The position numbers and the translations under genes were made by a program. Of a stretch of DNA of 64,000 bases, positions 34,084 through 46,739 are shown in pieces. The stretch lies in the NCBI GenBank assembly GCA_948567375.1, contig OX419761.1:34040501-34104500 (forward strand), written 5' to 3'. A model generated the notes under the pieces. It saw only the letters and a list, made by a program, of their open reading frames with translations. It searched no databases and was not told the origin of the DNA. Origin of the DNA: Lunularia cruciata (taxonomy: Eukaryota; Streptophyta; Marchantiopsida; Lunulariales; Lunulariaceae). The number at the start of each line of letters is the position of its first letter. The stretch's first letter is position 1.

Positions 34084-36331
34084 TCTCACTTTGCTAACTT
34101 AGTGGCTTCATCTCCTTTGTTTTTGCAGTTTTGGACAACTTACACTATCCTCCATCTACTTCCGATATTGATGTAGGAGAAGGCTTAGGTAGGAGTTAGG
34201 AGTAGTATTCTAGCTAAGCATGTCATGGGTTCCTCTACTAGAAGAGTTGTCTATTTATCAAGAAAGAGTCAATCTTAGAGCTCGCTTTGACAGTTTCTTA
34301 ATATTAACGGTACAAATGCTGATCACTGTTTTGTTGTTTGAACACCCAACAACTTCTTTTATCCAGTCGACTTGTAGCTCCGGCACTGACGTTACTCTAA
34401 GCTAGTACCGTAGTGACCTTCATGTAAACTCATCAGAGATCCTCCAATGGATTAGATTCTCACTCTTAAACAGGACGCTCTTTGAAAAAACTCCAAGTGT
34501 AATTTGTTTCCAGCTCCGCATGTCCCTTACTCTAGTGCATGAATGCCTTTCTTGTGCCAGGAAGGTAGAACCACATGCGGCATATTGAGCTGCACTGTGG
34601 ACCAAGGGTGGAGCCGCCAACTTGGGCAGAAGGATGTTTGTTATCGTGTGTTGGGCGTGTGAAGTGAGGTGGACTACCACTGTTGTGGCGGAAACCAAGG
34701 TACCCAAATTCTCTCAGGGAATTCATCTATGAGGTTTCAGGTGCTGCGGGTATTGACTTCTTGTTAAACAAGAACGGCGTGATGATAAAGCTTGTGCAAC
34801 GTTTCCATAAGGCACTGAGCGAATCCTGAGCGGGTTGGCAATCTTGCGCTGGACAGCAACCACGTCGGTCCACAAGAGCAAACAGAGATGTTTGATGGAT
34901 ACCTCTCCGGACATAGCCAGCCTGGTGTAAAAGAGTCCACTCTGGTGGGAACCCAGCTCTCACATCTGATCAGGGATTCTCACGACGTGTCTAGCACCTT
35001 CAACCCCACACTAGTTCCTACTCTTCCATTTCGGCCTTCCTTCCCGAGGCTTCAACTGGACAAGCTTAGCTCAATCCACAGTCACAGGAAAGGTAGGTAT
35101 GGATGGATGAATAGAGCCTTCTCTGACTTCTCGAGCAAAAGTTGGAAAGTAAAGATGGCATCTTGATCCCTTCTCCTTCTCTCTGCTCGATGATTGGTGA
35201 GAATTTACTCAGGATGCGCCAAAAGTTTTGGGCGTTCCTGTGTCATAAGTTCCTATCAGGTCAGTACCTAAAATCCTCACTCATTCCCGGCACTGTGCAT
35301 CCTCGCTCTAATCTCGTTTTGCTCTGTCTAGCTACTCACTCACAGGACCATATATATATAAATAGTACTCCGAAAGGAATGGGAAAGGAGTAAAAGGCAC
35401 AAACAAGTGCGAAAGTGAAAAAAAAGCGCAAAGCCCGACAGTCTCACAGGAGATGTGCATGGATGATACGGTAGGGTGTGAGCCGCTAGCTTTACCCATT
35501 TGAAGTCGAGCTCTTTTGAAACTGTTCCTTGGAGCTCACAGAGTTTACGGTTGTTTTTCAACCAACTGTATCTGCATAAACATGAAGTCGTACTTCCACA
35601 AGAATGGCGCGCAATATATACGCATACGATTTTACAATCGAATACGAATCAGGGAGCAGGAACCCGGTCTATGCAACTCTATAGGGTTCGTCTAGACTCT
35701 AGGCAGAAGTAAGTTCAACTGTAGTCCCCGAATTGTGTGCCACGGATCATTACGTCTGTACACTTAAAAGTATGCATGGACTTGTGTGGAAAAGCGAACT
35801 AGGAGGTGATAGGCCACTGTATTTATATTATATGCAGTACAGGTACATTCTATGTACAGTACTAATCGGAAGTGAAAAGCTCTGTTTACCACTGAACAAC
35901 GGACTCCATCGTCAGCGCTCAGTTGTTTCTGGCAATCTGATCAAAACATTAATCCTCTTGTACGTGGGGATTCTGAACTTTTGCTCTTTTGCTCTAGCAC
36001 TGACAACAGTAGCGGTTTAGAGTCCAAGGGGACAGGACACAAGGTGTACGAACAGAAGAAAAGAATATGGATTTTGCATATCCTTTGGAAACTGCAAGAA
36101 ACCAGTCTCAAAGTGATTTCTGTCATTTTCGTTTGGTTGTCTCGAAGTGCTAAGATTTGGGAAGTGAATGGGAGGTGCGGTCGACGTGAGGTTGCAGATT
36201 CCCAAGTTGCAAGTCTCAAAAGAAATTGTACACTGTATGTGCATGCACGAGTAACATGATCTTTTGGGCTAGTTACCGCCCAACACTAACAGAAACAAAA
36301 TTGCACTTCGCTTTTCTCCATTGTTGGTTTC

Positions 36332-36360
36332 ACCCATCTCAGTTGCACACTGAGATGGGT
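36332..36360. repeat. Perfect 12-bp inverted repeat, 5-nt loop
   Basis: ACCCATCTCAGT / TGCAC / ACTGAGATGGGT. No transcript context is visible. Confidence 0.9.
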
Positions 36361-36882
36361 CAAACCTCCTGTTTGATGGTAGCCATGTAAAATTTAGTGG
36401 AAGACTCTATTCGAGCTGACGGAAACCGACCAACTTTTTCAATCATAGTTTCTCTTGGTTTGCGTTCCTACTTTTCTCTTCAACATAAAATCTTACTTCT
36501 TCATTAGTTTGGAAGACGAGCCAACTGCATCTTCTGCCTGAGAGCTTAACGTGGTTCTGACCTTGAAATTTCACCGATTGATTTCATCAGCATAATTCAG
36601 CGTGATTCCAGGAAGGTTGCATGAGGACCCCACTGACGTCAAAGCGCCGATCAATACCACATTCCGGATATCCATAGCCGGCGGACACGGTAGGACTCCA
36701 CTGTTTGTCATCCCTCTCCACGCGATTTGGTACTTTGCTTGCTGAACATTTTATAGATAAGAGAATAGAACGCAAGCTGGCAAATTCCCAACGATCTCAA
36801 CGAAGAACCGAGAGAGGCGCATGATCGCTTGTTTAGTAGCAATAAATGGTCGCCCCTCCCGCCTACACACTGCACTCAAGTT

Positions 36883-36916
36883 TGTGATTCAGGAAACTTC
36901 CGTTTCCTGAATCACA
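36883..36916. repeat. Perfect 15-bp inverted repeat, 4-nt loop
   Basis: TGTGATTCAGGAAAC / TTCC / GTTTCCTGAATCACA. It is a perfect hairpin in otherwise unremarkable DNA. Confidence 0.92.
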
Positions 36917-39900
36917 GCAGAACAGTGGCAACCCACGACCTTCCACCTCTTCCCATGCTTCACCTTTTCCATTTACTTGTGCAGAATAAATCCTATCCTG
37001 ATATAAGTCCTCCATGACTGTAGTTGAAGGGGTAGGAGAACTCCCTCAACTTTCGACTCGGACTACAGTTAAATAACCGGAGCGTATGGCTGGATGAAGT
37101 TTCAAGAAATGGAACGCTATAAGTCCAGAGGCATTCCCTCAAATTCTCACCATCTACTGTTAAAACCATCATTTTATCTCCCTTCCTCGTTTTGCTGCTG
37201 GAGCTCATGCCAAACTAGTGCAGGCTAGAGTTCGATAGAAACCTAGGCGCACCGTCATTTTTCGTTACGGGGACGACTATTCGTCAATTGCTTCTCATAC
37301 CTAGGGAATCAGTATATATGCTTTCTATATCGTCGAATTTTCTCCTCATTGACAAGTACACTGGCCGAGATCTGTAGCGCCAAGGGTACCGAGGCCTGAG
37401 TACCGTCCGGATAACCTGAACAGTTTCTTTGTCCTTTTGCCTCAGCACCTCCGTATGTTCTATGGGCCTCCATAGCTCCTCTGAACTTGGAAACCTATGA
37501 ATCCATCAAGCATTGAAGCTTCGCTTCTGTCACAGATACTGGACTATTCCGAAGCAATTAAACCAGCACAGTTTTTAATCCGCACTTATTGACGACAATT
37601 TGCGTGCAAGTTGAATGTCCGAGCCGATATTAGAGTCTGGCAAGAGCTGAGTGACCGCATGACATCGGTATCAGCTGAAGTCCAGCGTCGAATGGTTACA
37701 TCATTTGCTGCCGATGACGAAACCGATCATTCTCACCACACAACACAATCAACACGATGTTCATACTCTCAGAAGTCTGGATCACTTCTGTTATTCATGC
37801 TGGGGTGAGTGTCTGCTTGTGAGGTCATCTTATGTGAGCCTTTTGACTGTTTCTGATCGAACAGTACAGTAATCGTACTTCCACGCTCCGCGCAACCAAA
37901 TTCAAAACTATGAGAAAGACAAAACAGTGGAGAGTTTGTGACAGATTTTGACACCCCTGCCACTGTCATAATGAAGACATCAGTTAGAGAAGGCATCGTG
38001 CAGAAACAAAACGTAGGCACTGCGCTGTACGTTGCCGCCTTGGCCGCAAGCATAAAGAACTGGTATACTTCTGTCTGTTTTCTCTATCCCTGAGAAATCT
38101 GTTACCTCTACTAATCCTTCCACGGTTTGTCACTTTATTAATGCTTAATATTCAGATTTTGAATATCAAAAGTAATGGCAATCTGGTCACTTCATTAGCT
38201 TTCATTAGGTTTTATGGCGGATTGTTCGTTGTAGGGTCCTTGTGTTGCAGATTGTGTGCACCGTGCACACTTTCAGCAGAACAAAGATCCACTCGATGGT
38301 TTCAGACTGGGACAATGCTTACATGCGTATGTTCTTTGTGGTTTGTATCAAAGTCGGGTTGCTTCCTTATATCTTTTTGGACAATTCTACCGAGACTTCC
38401 AGTCTAAGAACTTCTACTTAGACAGTAAGATGCTTAAGGTTACCTTTACCTGTGTTCAAGAGTCTTCTTGACTTAACTGCAATTTATAAGTTCGATGGTG
38501 CTTATAAGAACCAATCTAAGTGGACCCTCGCCACATTCGCCCGACAATCATATAGATTTTACCGGTTTACTACCGTCTTCTCGTACCTGCAACTGGGCCT
38601 TGCACAAGCGGTGGTGCATGTGGTTCTTCCAAACCCACCAGTTTGCAGCCATCTACATTTCGGTCACGTCAATCAAATCGGTCGCGCGTATGATACTGTT
38701 CGTCAATCTACAATCGCAAATAGAGACTGGATGACATTTGATACGTCGCCAGTGGTTGTGTACTGGACAACGAACCTTCAAATAGCTAGATGGTTGATAA
38801 ATTTGGTCATCCTCATCCGATGCTTGTATTGAACCCAGCTCAACTAGGAAGTCTACTGCTACACTCACATTGTTTAATATGACCTATCACATCAGAAGGT
38901 ATGATCCGATTCGTAGGTGACATTAGTATGCAATTTCTCCAACAAACCTTGCATGTTCTTCAGAGGCGATGTTTGCAATGACTATAAGGATCTAACTTTT
39001 ATGCTCAATAACGATTTTGTTAGCAACACAGCTTTAACCGTTTGCTTCTCTATTTAATCACGTTTTGGCTCTCTATTCTGCTCAAGAGTGGGTTACTGTA
39101 TTTATGGGGTTGCTACAATCTTATATGATTGAAACTTTCAACATCAATGAGAGTGAAGCAGTTATTCCCCCCGTTCAACCCAAGGTATGCATGGAAGTTG
39201 CCCTCTTCACATTGAGGATGTCAAGTTGTTGGAGGTGAACGTCTTTCCTGATTCCAATACTTCTGAACACTTGTACGAAAGTGGACACGGATGATTCTAT
39301 TGATCAAAGAAATGCTTAGGGCTCCGGTGACTTCTTTCTGTCACAATCACCTGTTCAGAAGGAAGTCCTGATAACTTCAGACGTACGGTAGAGAGTCCTG
39401 CATGAAAGTAAAGCCAGTTACAAGGATTTTGCTAGTTATCATGCTTGCAATCATGTCACTTACTGTACTCAAGTGCACAACTTACTTTAGCACAATAAAA
39501 GTCACAAGAATGGAATTTGTGTGTAGCTTCCGGTTTTAGCCTGCAAAATAGGTACTTGCCTTCGTTGGATCCCACTGCCATTAGCTTTGAAATAGGGTGC
39601 ATCATCAATATCTAAGATGATATTCAAAGATAGCACTCACAATTTTCCTTCAAATGTACATCACCGCCTTCCGAGATTATTGCAAATTATTTCGTCCTCC
39701 ACTCTTTTGGAGTACCGTTATTACCATCATGTCTTCATGTATGGATCTCCAGGTGCCTTGTGATTTCCCTCTTCTGAAGTACACTACAACATGAACTATC
39801 GATTAGTGATACGACCTAGATTAGAGCTTTTCCTCTCCCCTAGGTACCGGCCCTCCTAGATTAGAATTTGTTGTGCGCCTTGTCATCACCAGGGTGCAGT

Positions 39901-40183
39901 ACTATTTTAGTTATTTGATATAAGTTCACGGTAGGGCATTCCTTTTATCGAAGTTCAGTACCGTCAGTCTTTGGGAAGTACATGTACTGTGACGAAGAAG
40001 AATCAGGAAGAGGATTGTTGTGGCTGCATGGTTATCTGGTCCCACGATCTTGTACAGACCAGCCGATGGCGTATACTCTATTCGTAGCGCACAATCATCA
40101 AACAATTAACTGGATACCGCTTATAAGACTAACCTTCAAGCAATATCCATTAGGTCATCATGCTCTAGGAATCGAAGTTCATC

Positions 40184-40322
40184 TCCAAGTGAAAGGCGAC
40201 TGGCTTAGGAAAAACGAAGGATGGGAAGACCCCATCAGGCCGTACAAGGGAGAGAAAAAAAAAGGTAACATGGGCTAGGCCCAATAGAGTCTACATGAAA
40301 AATTTACCCAACCGCACCTAAT
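40184..40322 (-). repeat. LINE 3' tail copy, 5'-truncated retrocopy
   Basis: The minus strand matches the LINE at about 33953-34083 closely. It starts with TTAGGTGCGGT, passes GACTCTATTGGGCC, GTTACC and TCTCTCCCTTGTACGGC, and ends after GGTCTTCCCATCCTTCG near GTCGCC. It is the best-preserved tail copy and gives the element 3' end independently. Confidence 0.85.
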
Positions 40323-42965
40323 ATATGTATAACATCTAAGATATTCAATTCACATTGTCTACATATAATTGGAACGTCCGAGAAAATATCACTTAAGGTG
40401 ATTGTTTTCCTATAGATCGTACTAATCACTGCCCTCTGTAAAACAGTAAAACAATGGACACTTGCTACCTAAAATATGTTAGTAGAGGTGATACTTTCCC
40501 ATAACTTCCAAGAAGGTCAGGTGCAGAAGTTCATAGTTTACACTGATTTCTATAGTAGCAATTCCTGGTGTGAATGTATACCGTGCTTCCACTGATGTCG
40601 TGTATTCTGGGAGCGTAGTAGACAAAACAATGGGATTACGTACGCTAATAATGGAAGTTTCGAATCAGAGCATGGTGTCAAACCTTCCTCGGTGTACGAT
40701 ATCTTCTCACAGTTCCTGAAATATCCTGTTCAACGATCGTCTACTGTTCAGCTCAACTTCCGTAACCTAACGTAAGCAGAAAGACCTAACGTTGAGTTTG
40801 TTGACGAATATGGCAAACAAGGCGGAACGCATTGGTGCCCATGTTTGTAGATCACACTTGGCTGGGATGGCAGAGCAGTTACAAGCCCACGAGACATTCC
40901 GATGTACAGTGTACCCTGTATAAAGTGACTGCATATATTTATATAAATGCTCAAAAGACCTGGGCAATCCAGCTGACAACTTGCAAGTTAGGGCAATGTC
41001 TCTCTGCAGTATTGAGATAAATTGTTTGTAAACGTATACAATCTATTATTCCCGAATTTAAGCTCTTGCAAAAGGTAGATTGCAGAATCAATAAAAATCT
41101 CGTAAAATATGGATCACACTCCTGAACAGTTGGGAAGCGTGACTCTGGTCAAACGGGTCTGTATGTAGAGCCAAAAGATAACATTCTTCTCCTTTCCTGC
41201 ATGTCCTCTTGGGGTACGTAAGCATCGAGTCATAACAAGTTCACACAGACAACCCCTCTTTCTGTTTCTTGGAATGACTCCAAGATACATAAGTACTGAG
41301 CACTCCAAACGGGACGCTTAATCATAAGGGCCACATGTGCCACTCATAGTGAATCCAGAACTTCTGAAAACTATCTCCATGAACCTAAAATGTTCATGAA
41401 CAGGATAGGTCTGTATCAGAAGCATCTCAGGCGAAGACTCCAGGAAACAGGAAGGGGGTCGGTTGTCTCTGAAAACTTGGGTAAGGTTTCTATCGTACAC
41501 CGTGGAAGGTTTATCATTAGTTCTAGGTGCTTCTGTTACAGACGTATCTCCGATATGACCATGCTGGGTTCACGAAAGATAGATTTCACAAGTTGTGGAT
41601 TCACCACGGCACATGTGCACCTTATGAATAACCCCGTTCCATTTGAAGTGCTAAGTTCTATGTTATCTTATCCAAACAACCAGTAGCACATACTCAAGAA
41701 CCTGGAAGTAATGATGAACCTCATCCCAATTTCCTTTTGATTGCCGAAGATATCTTTTCGATGGAAACAATACCGATGTAGCATGACCCCTGTTATAACA
41801 GAATTTGTGAACACAAGGGAACGAGTATCAGAACAACGGAAACATCCTACATGCATTTTATTCCTTAAATACCATGTTCGACTTTGCTACTGATCAAGTG
41901 TTCTCTAAGGCTACTTCGTTATAATCTTCTGTCATTTAAGACCTATGTGCACAACGAGGTTACTAAAATTTCTATTTAAAAGTGTGGCTTGATTGATTCA
42001 AGTTCTTGCCTCACCAATTGGTCACGGAGGTGTGGAACTGTTTGCTATAACTAGTCTCTTAATGCAACTTTATCGCGGTGATACTGTGACTGAAAGTTGG
42101 AGACTACTTGGGTTGCAAAATCTGATGATGAACCTAGACTTGGGTACATGCAAGGGGATTTCGCATGCTGGAGCGTGGACAAAAACATTAGGATCCATGA
42201 TCAAAACCACGTGTGCAAAGGGAATGCAGCTCTTGATCTAGCATACCCAGTTCTAATTGCTGGGACTTTTATCTATTCCACATGATCTTTTATGCTATGA
42301 AACTTGGTTGCAGCTCCGCCTCTCGTAGGATTTTCTTGTATTGCATTTTATGAAGTCGCACTGTGTGCCAGTGCTTGCTACATAAAGATTGCTCCGGAAC
42401 GTCTTTGTTTTCTTATCAAAGAATATAAATGTGTGACCTAACTAATCAGATAGGATAAAAGCAAGGAATTTATTGGCAGAGATGAGATGATGCCAATTTA
42501 AATGTCCGTTTCCCTACTTACACGAATCGAACTTGATTCGTCTCCTCCACTCTGAGTTGGCACGAAAGTAGCGAATTGAATCCTTCCTCTTAAAAGCCAT
42601 TTCACAAAGGTTCCATACTGTAGGGCCACGGACAGTTGCCCTATTCCATGATTGTTGTTATAATTCGCGCCAACCTTTAGGTCCATGTCCCTTTATGATT
42701 ATCAAAAGAACGAACTCGTATCTTTTTATCCTCTTTGAACTGAAAACGTATTGAGACTTTCTCACCACATGTTATCCATGACGTTTTAAGTACTACGTCT
42801 CTTCTCTACATGATCCTTCCTCTTGCAAGATCTTATTTTCAAACAACACGGGGGCTCATTGCCCTCTTCCTCGTGGTTCACTGCCATGAGACTGGTGAAT
42901 GAGATGCTGGTCTTCGCGAGTCATGTAAATTGTATTTTCTATCATTTATCACATGACTCACGCAA
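40323..42965. other. Repeat-poor stretch, nothing recognised
   Basis: As for 34.1-40.2 kb: no TE motif, domain or array seen on either strand. Confidence 0.45.
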
Positions 42966-42969
42966 CGGA

Positions 42970-43122
42970 CCTTGAGTTTTTTAAACTTCAAAACAGAAAA
43001 CTATCTCGTGCTTTCACAACGTGTCTAGTTCGTCAGAAACACGCACTTACACTGTAGTTTCTGGGTTGCACAAGCAAGTAGGAAAGGGACACAACAAAAT
43101 CCAGATATTGTGCATAGCCAAA
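42970..43122 (+). repeat. Local duplication, copy 1 (empty site for MITE)
   Basis: Shares in order with 43137-43640: TTTTAAACTTCA, AACTATCTCGTG, AACGTGT, CGCACTTA, then GTTGCA.AAGCAAG and GGGACACAACAAA. In this copy the two parts are joined by CACTGTAGTTTCT without a MITE. Confidence 0.8.
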
Positions 43123-43136
43123 CTCGTTCTCCATGG

Positions 43137-43640
43137 AGTTTTAAACTTCAGAACATAAACTATCTCGTGTATCGAGAACGTGTGTAGGTCGTGGAAACCG
43201 CGCACTTATTAATATAGGGGTTTCAGATTTCAAGTTGACGGATATCCATACCCTAAACCCTTTTAATCAGCAATGAACTCGTTCAGTAAATTTTAGAGTT
43301 TACAAAATTTTAAGTAAATTCAAATTTTAAATATTTCAGATTTATAATACAAGATTTTAGAATTTTAAAGATAATTGTATCTCTAAACCCCGTGGTGGGT
43401 CACGTTTTAGATTACCCATAAAAACAATTTATGGTTATGGAATTTTACCCCTAGAAACCTATTGTACTCTCGCACGGCATCTAAAATTGTTATACATTCA
43501 TTTACGTACATTTATGAAATCCATACAGCCTAAATCTGAAACCCCCTACTGTTTTTCTCTGTTGCAAAAGCAAGAAACAAACAAAGGGACACAACAAATC
43601 CGCATATCATAAGCCCTCATCAAAACACCCAAACATAAAC
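43137..43640 (+). repeat. Local duplication, copy 2 (filled by MITE)
   Basis: Second copy of the unit at 42970-43122, interrupted after CGCACTTATTAATA by the MITE at 43217-43546 and continuing with CTGTTTTTCTCTGTTGCAAAAGCAAG. Confidence 0.8.
43217..43546. mobile_element. MITE, 330 bp, TIR GGGGTTTCAGATTT, TA target
   Basis: Ends are GGGGTTTCAGATTT and AAATCTGAAACCCCC in inverted orientation, with TA on each side. The interior is AT-rich and non-coding. The undisturbed paralogue at 42970-43122 gives the pre-insertion state. TA targets fit Tc1/mariner-type MITEs; the GGG start is also seen in PIF/Harbinger MITEs (target TWA), so the superfamily is open. Confidence 0.85.
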
Positions 43641-43879
43641 ATAGAGACAGAAGTCCAAATAGCGAGCCTTCAATGTGCAGGAAGTCCAGCCTTTAAGTGG
43701 GTGATGGACTAGGGTTTCATGGAGCCTTTAATGAGCACCTAAGTGCACAAACTTTGACCGTGAGGATGCAGCTTTTTGTACGACTCCACTTAACTGAGTT
43801 TCCACCAAAAAGCTATGGTATTTTGATTACATATCTATCTCTGCACAGTCGATTGGCAGAAATAAGTGCAAACTTGCCT

Positions 43880-43925
43880 GGATCTTCCCATCCTTGGTTT
43901 TTTCTACGCGGTCGCCTTCTTACCT
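43880..43925 (+). repeat. Short LINE tail fragment
   Basis: GGATCTTCCCATCCTTGG followed by CTACGCGGTCGCC matches the last 45 bp of the LINE tail. Confidence 0.6.
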
Positions 43926-44264
43926 GGATCTTCATCACCACCTTCGTTGAGATAAGATGAGATCGTCTAATGTTCATTGAGAACCACTACATTATTACCT
44001 CGACCAGTAAAGAGCTGGCAGTCTCCTAGTAATCAAGGCCAGGAAGCATTATATATTCAGTTAATTTCCTGTCGGTTGGGCCATACCGGTCGGATGTTTC
44101 TTGTAAATGAGAATCCATGGAACATAACAGAGTCTGGGTCTTTTTTTACCCCTAATATACTCATCGACTGCCTAACCTGCTGCTTCTCGAGATCCATAGC
44201 ATCAAGGTTTGATAACCTAAATCTCCCTAAATCCCCATCAGTAAATCTCCTTCTTTTAGAACAA

Positions 44265-44460
44265 TAGGGGTTTCAGAAAAAAATTTGACGGATGTCTAAG
44301 GGGTTCTTAACAAACTTCGTAATATATTTAGTGAACTCTATAACCAGACTAGAGTGTAAGAACTGAACGCTTTGTAAATTCAGTTATGGGATATTTTATC
44401 CAAATTGCATTCATTTATAAAACTCAAGCCTGATGTTTCGGATGTTTAGGAATGCCGTAA
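44265..44460. mobile_element. Second, diverged MITE copy
   Basis: Starts TAGGGGTTTCAG and TTGACGGATGTCTAAGG like the MITE at 43217, with GCATTCATTTATAAAACT near its right end. The right terminal repeat is degraded, so the boundary is approximate. Confidence 0.55.
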
Positions 44461-44836
44461 CTAAATAAATGATTGTCAGACAAAGTGACGTGTTCTCTCA
44501 AGAGGATGGACACTTAGTTAGATGAGTCAAAATTATTCATGATTTGGTTTGCGTATTCAATATCCAAATGCCCCACCTCAACAATTCAAAATTCTAAACT
44601 AGAATTCACAACCCTCCCAAGCAAATGTGCAAGTTGTCAAGCAACTAACGGTTTTGTAGTTTCACATTGGCGTGGGAAATGATCAGCGCCGCCGTGTGGC
44701 AAACAAGAAATTGATTAGGGATGGAGGAATTTGACGTCAGGAGTGCAACCAATTTTTTGCAATAAGAGATCAAGTACCTTGTTTTTGTGCAAGAGACTCA
44801 CTTTTTGACGTTGATGTATGATCTATAGAGTCATCT

Positions 44837-46046
44837 TTGCATTCGCAACCTCAACCATTAGGGAAATTTGGAGACCTGTTGAGGATGGCTTTATCTGTGC
44901 CGATCCAAACAAAGGAGGATGAACGATTTTGCATGGCAACACACCATTATAGCCGAATACTAGATTATTTGGAGGACCCCAAGCATTTTGCACAGATTCA
45001 TGGTGGGAATTACAAAAAGCCCATTCAGAAATCTACCGCATTTAGTTTCATGGCAACCTTTTTGATTAGGGAGGGACAAGGATTTCCTACTTCTATGACA
45101 GGTGACAGGCTTTACAAGAAATGGTTGTGGTACATGAAATAGTACAAAGAAACTCGAGGGCTTAAGAACAAGTCTATTGGAGAAGGTCCCATGGAGAAGG
45201 AATATGGCAAGGGGTGGAGAACTATAGAAGATAAATTGAATGGAATGTGCCCGCATTTTGCAAGAATGGAAGCAATGTTTGGGACCAGAGCTAACATAAG
45301 TCCACCTGCAATGGTAAGTTTAGGAGATTTGTGGCAAGGAGGAGGTCCATGAAGGTGCATAGGAGTGCTCGCAATTCCCATCTCCTCCAGAGGTGGTGCT
45401 CCTTGACTCGGGCCCCCAGTTGGTCACAAACACCTAAGGGGTGGAAAGTATACCAAGTGGCATGGACAATGGAATCCTATCACCCAAGGATGAGTCTCCA
45501 TTTGTTCCACCAATCGGAGACTCGCCTTTCATTACACCACCACCTTTAACTTCTACAAGGGATGGTTCCAAGGGTGCTTTCATTGACCAAGAAGGGGAAC
45601 ATGACCCAAAGAGGAGGAAAGGTGGAATATCAGCAAGTAAGGTACACAGGTTGTCACCTAGTATGTCATTGTCTCATGATTTAGCAAAAATTACAATGTT
45701 GAAGGTAGATACTATAGAATCTAGGAAGAGGTTACAAATAGCTGAACTAGAAGTCACCAACATGAGGAAAAGAGAGAAAAAAATGATGAGAAAAGAAGTA
45801 GAGCAAGTTAGATTAGAGATATAGAAGGTGAAAATTGAAATTGAGAAAGAATTGAGCTCAAATAGAAGGAAAGCTAGGGTGGACAAACAAAAATTTAAGG
45901 AGAAGAGTTTGGAATCAAAACACACTCATGAAATCAAAATGAGTCTCATACAAGCAAGGAAACCTCCTGAGGAGATAAGTAACTATTTCAAAGTGCTCAC
46001 TCAGGTTCAATGTCCACCCTACTCTACTGATAGTGATAGCAAATAG
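44837..46046 (+). pseudogene. Decayed ORF, transposon ORF1-like or unknown nuclear protein
   Basis: Two plus-strand frames with one shift near 45350-45440 and several stops. The N-terminal part (44837-45350) contains GDRLYKKWLWYMK, KEYGKGWRTIEDKLNG and HFARMEAMFGTRANISPP. Trp/Phe spacing and the FG..N.SPP end recall the trihelix/SANT-like ORF1 proteins carried by PIF/Harbinger elements. The C-terminal part (45441-46046) is a Lys/Glu-rich coiled coil preceded by a Pro/Ser-rich linker and a basic KRRK patch. The ORF1 link is inference; no transposase lies next to it (the nearest is 9 kb away). Confidence 0.45.
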
Positions 46047-46262
46047 TATACCAACATGTAACCTTTATTATGATTATAATAAAGATGAGTTATGGAAACT
46101 TGATAAATGGTGCTAGTCCCTAGTTGTTTCCTCCCATGTTTTTTCTTTGATGCACCTAGTCTGCCCAAGATGCCACAAGTTGCCACTTAGTGCCACCCAT
46201 AACTCTTTTCTGCCTGCCACTATCGCTCGTCCTTGCTCATCCCCGCTCGTTGCCACTCGTCC

Positions 46263-46730
46263 TATGAGCCGGCCTGTTCCTCACTCAGGATGAACCTCTG
46301 ATGGCTATCATGGTAGCACACCATGGACTAAGAAAGCAAGGAACCCCAACTCCATCATACTCCTCCAAGGCTAACACTCCAAGACTCAAGACATTGCTCA
46401 CTAGAGAACTCAATGAAAAAAAGATAGTTGTAAATGAAAGGATGATGAGTACCTCCTCATCCCTAATTTATATAATTTTGAAATAATTATGCACCAAAGT
46501 TACTAATTATTGGAGTAACTCAAGTTACTAGGCTAAAAGTCAAGTAAAGTCAAAAAAGATAAAGGAATATCCATCCACATGGGCATAGTCCACTAAGCAT
46601 GAGATCTTATCTTGACCCAACCACTAAGTCAAGGATTCCTTAACATGGGCTATCCTTGGACTATAAATTAAAGAATCCAAAGCTAAAAGGCTTGCGGGCC
46701 CAAGAGTTCTCAACTTGTTCCTCAACGCCA
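46263..46730 (-). repeat. Truncated 3' LTR of element B
   Basis: Matches 48976-49445 nearly base for base (CTGATGGCTAT, CACCATGGACTAAGAAAGCA, GGGCCCAAGAGTTCTCAACT) but stops before the U3 part. Its outer end reads TATGAGCC where the intact LTR has TGTGAGCC. Confidence 0.88.
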
Positions 46731-46739
46731 ATAATAATA

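Larger units (their letters stand above)
34084..40183. other. Repeat-poor stretch, no gene recognised
   Basis: About 6 kb with higher GC than the flanks and no recognisable TE, domain or tandem array. Open frames are short and overlap on both strands without a consistent coding signal. Only isolated hairpins stand out (36332-36360 and 36883-36916). Confidence 0.5.

Noticed and set aside
37611-38868. Possible host exons in the repeat-poor stretch
   Set aside because: Frames are short, overlap on both strands and show no domain or splice-supported continuity.
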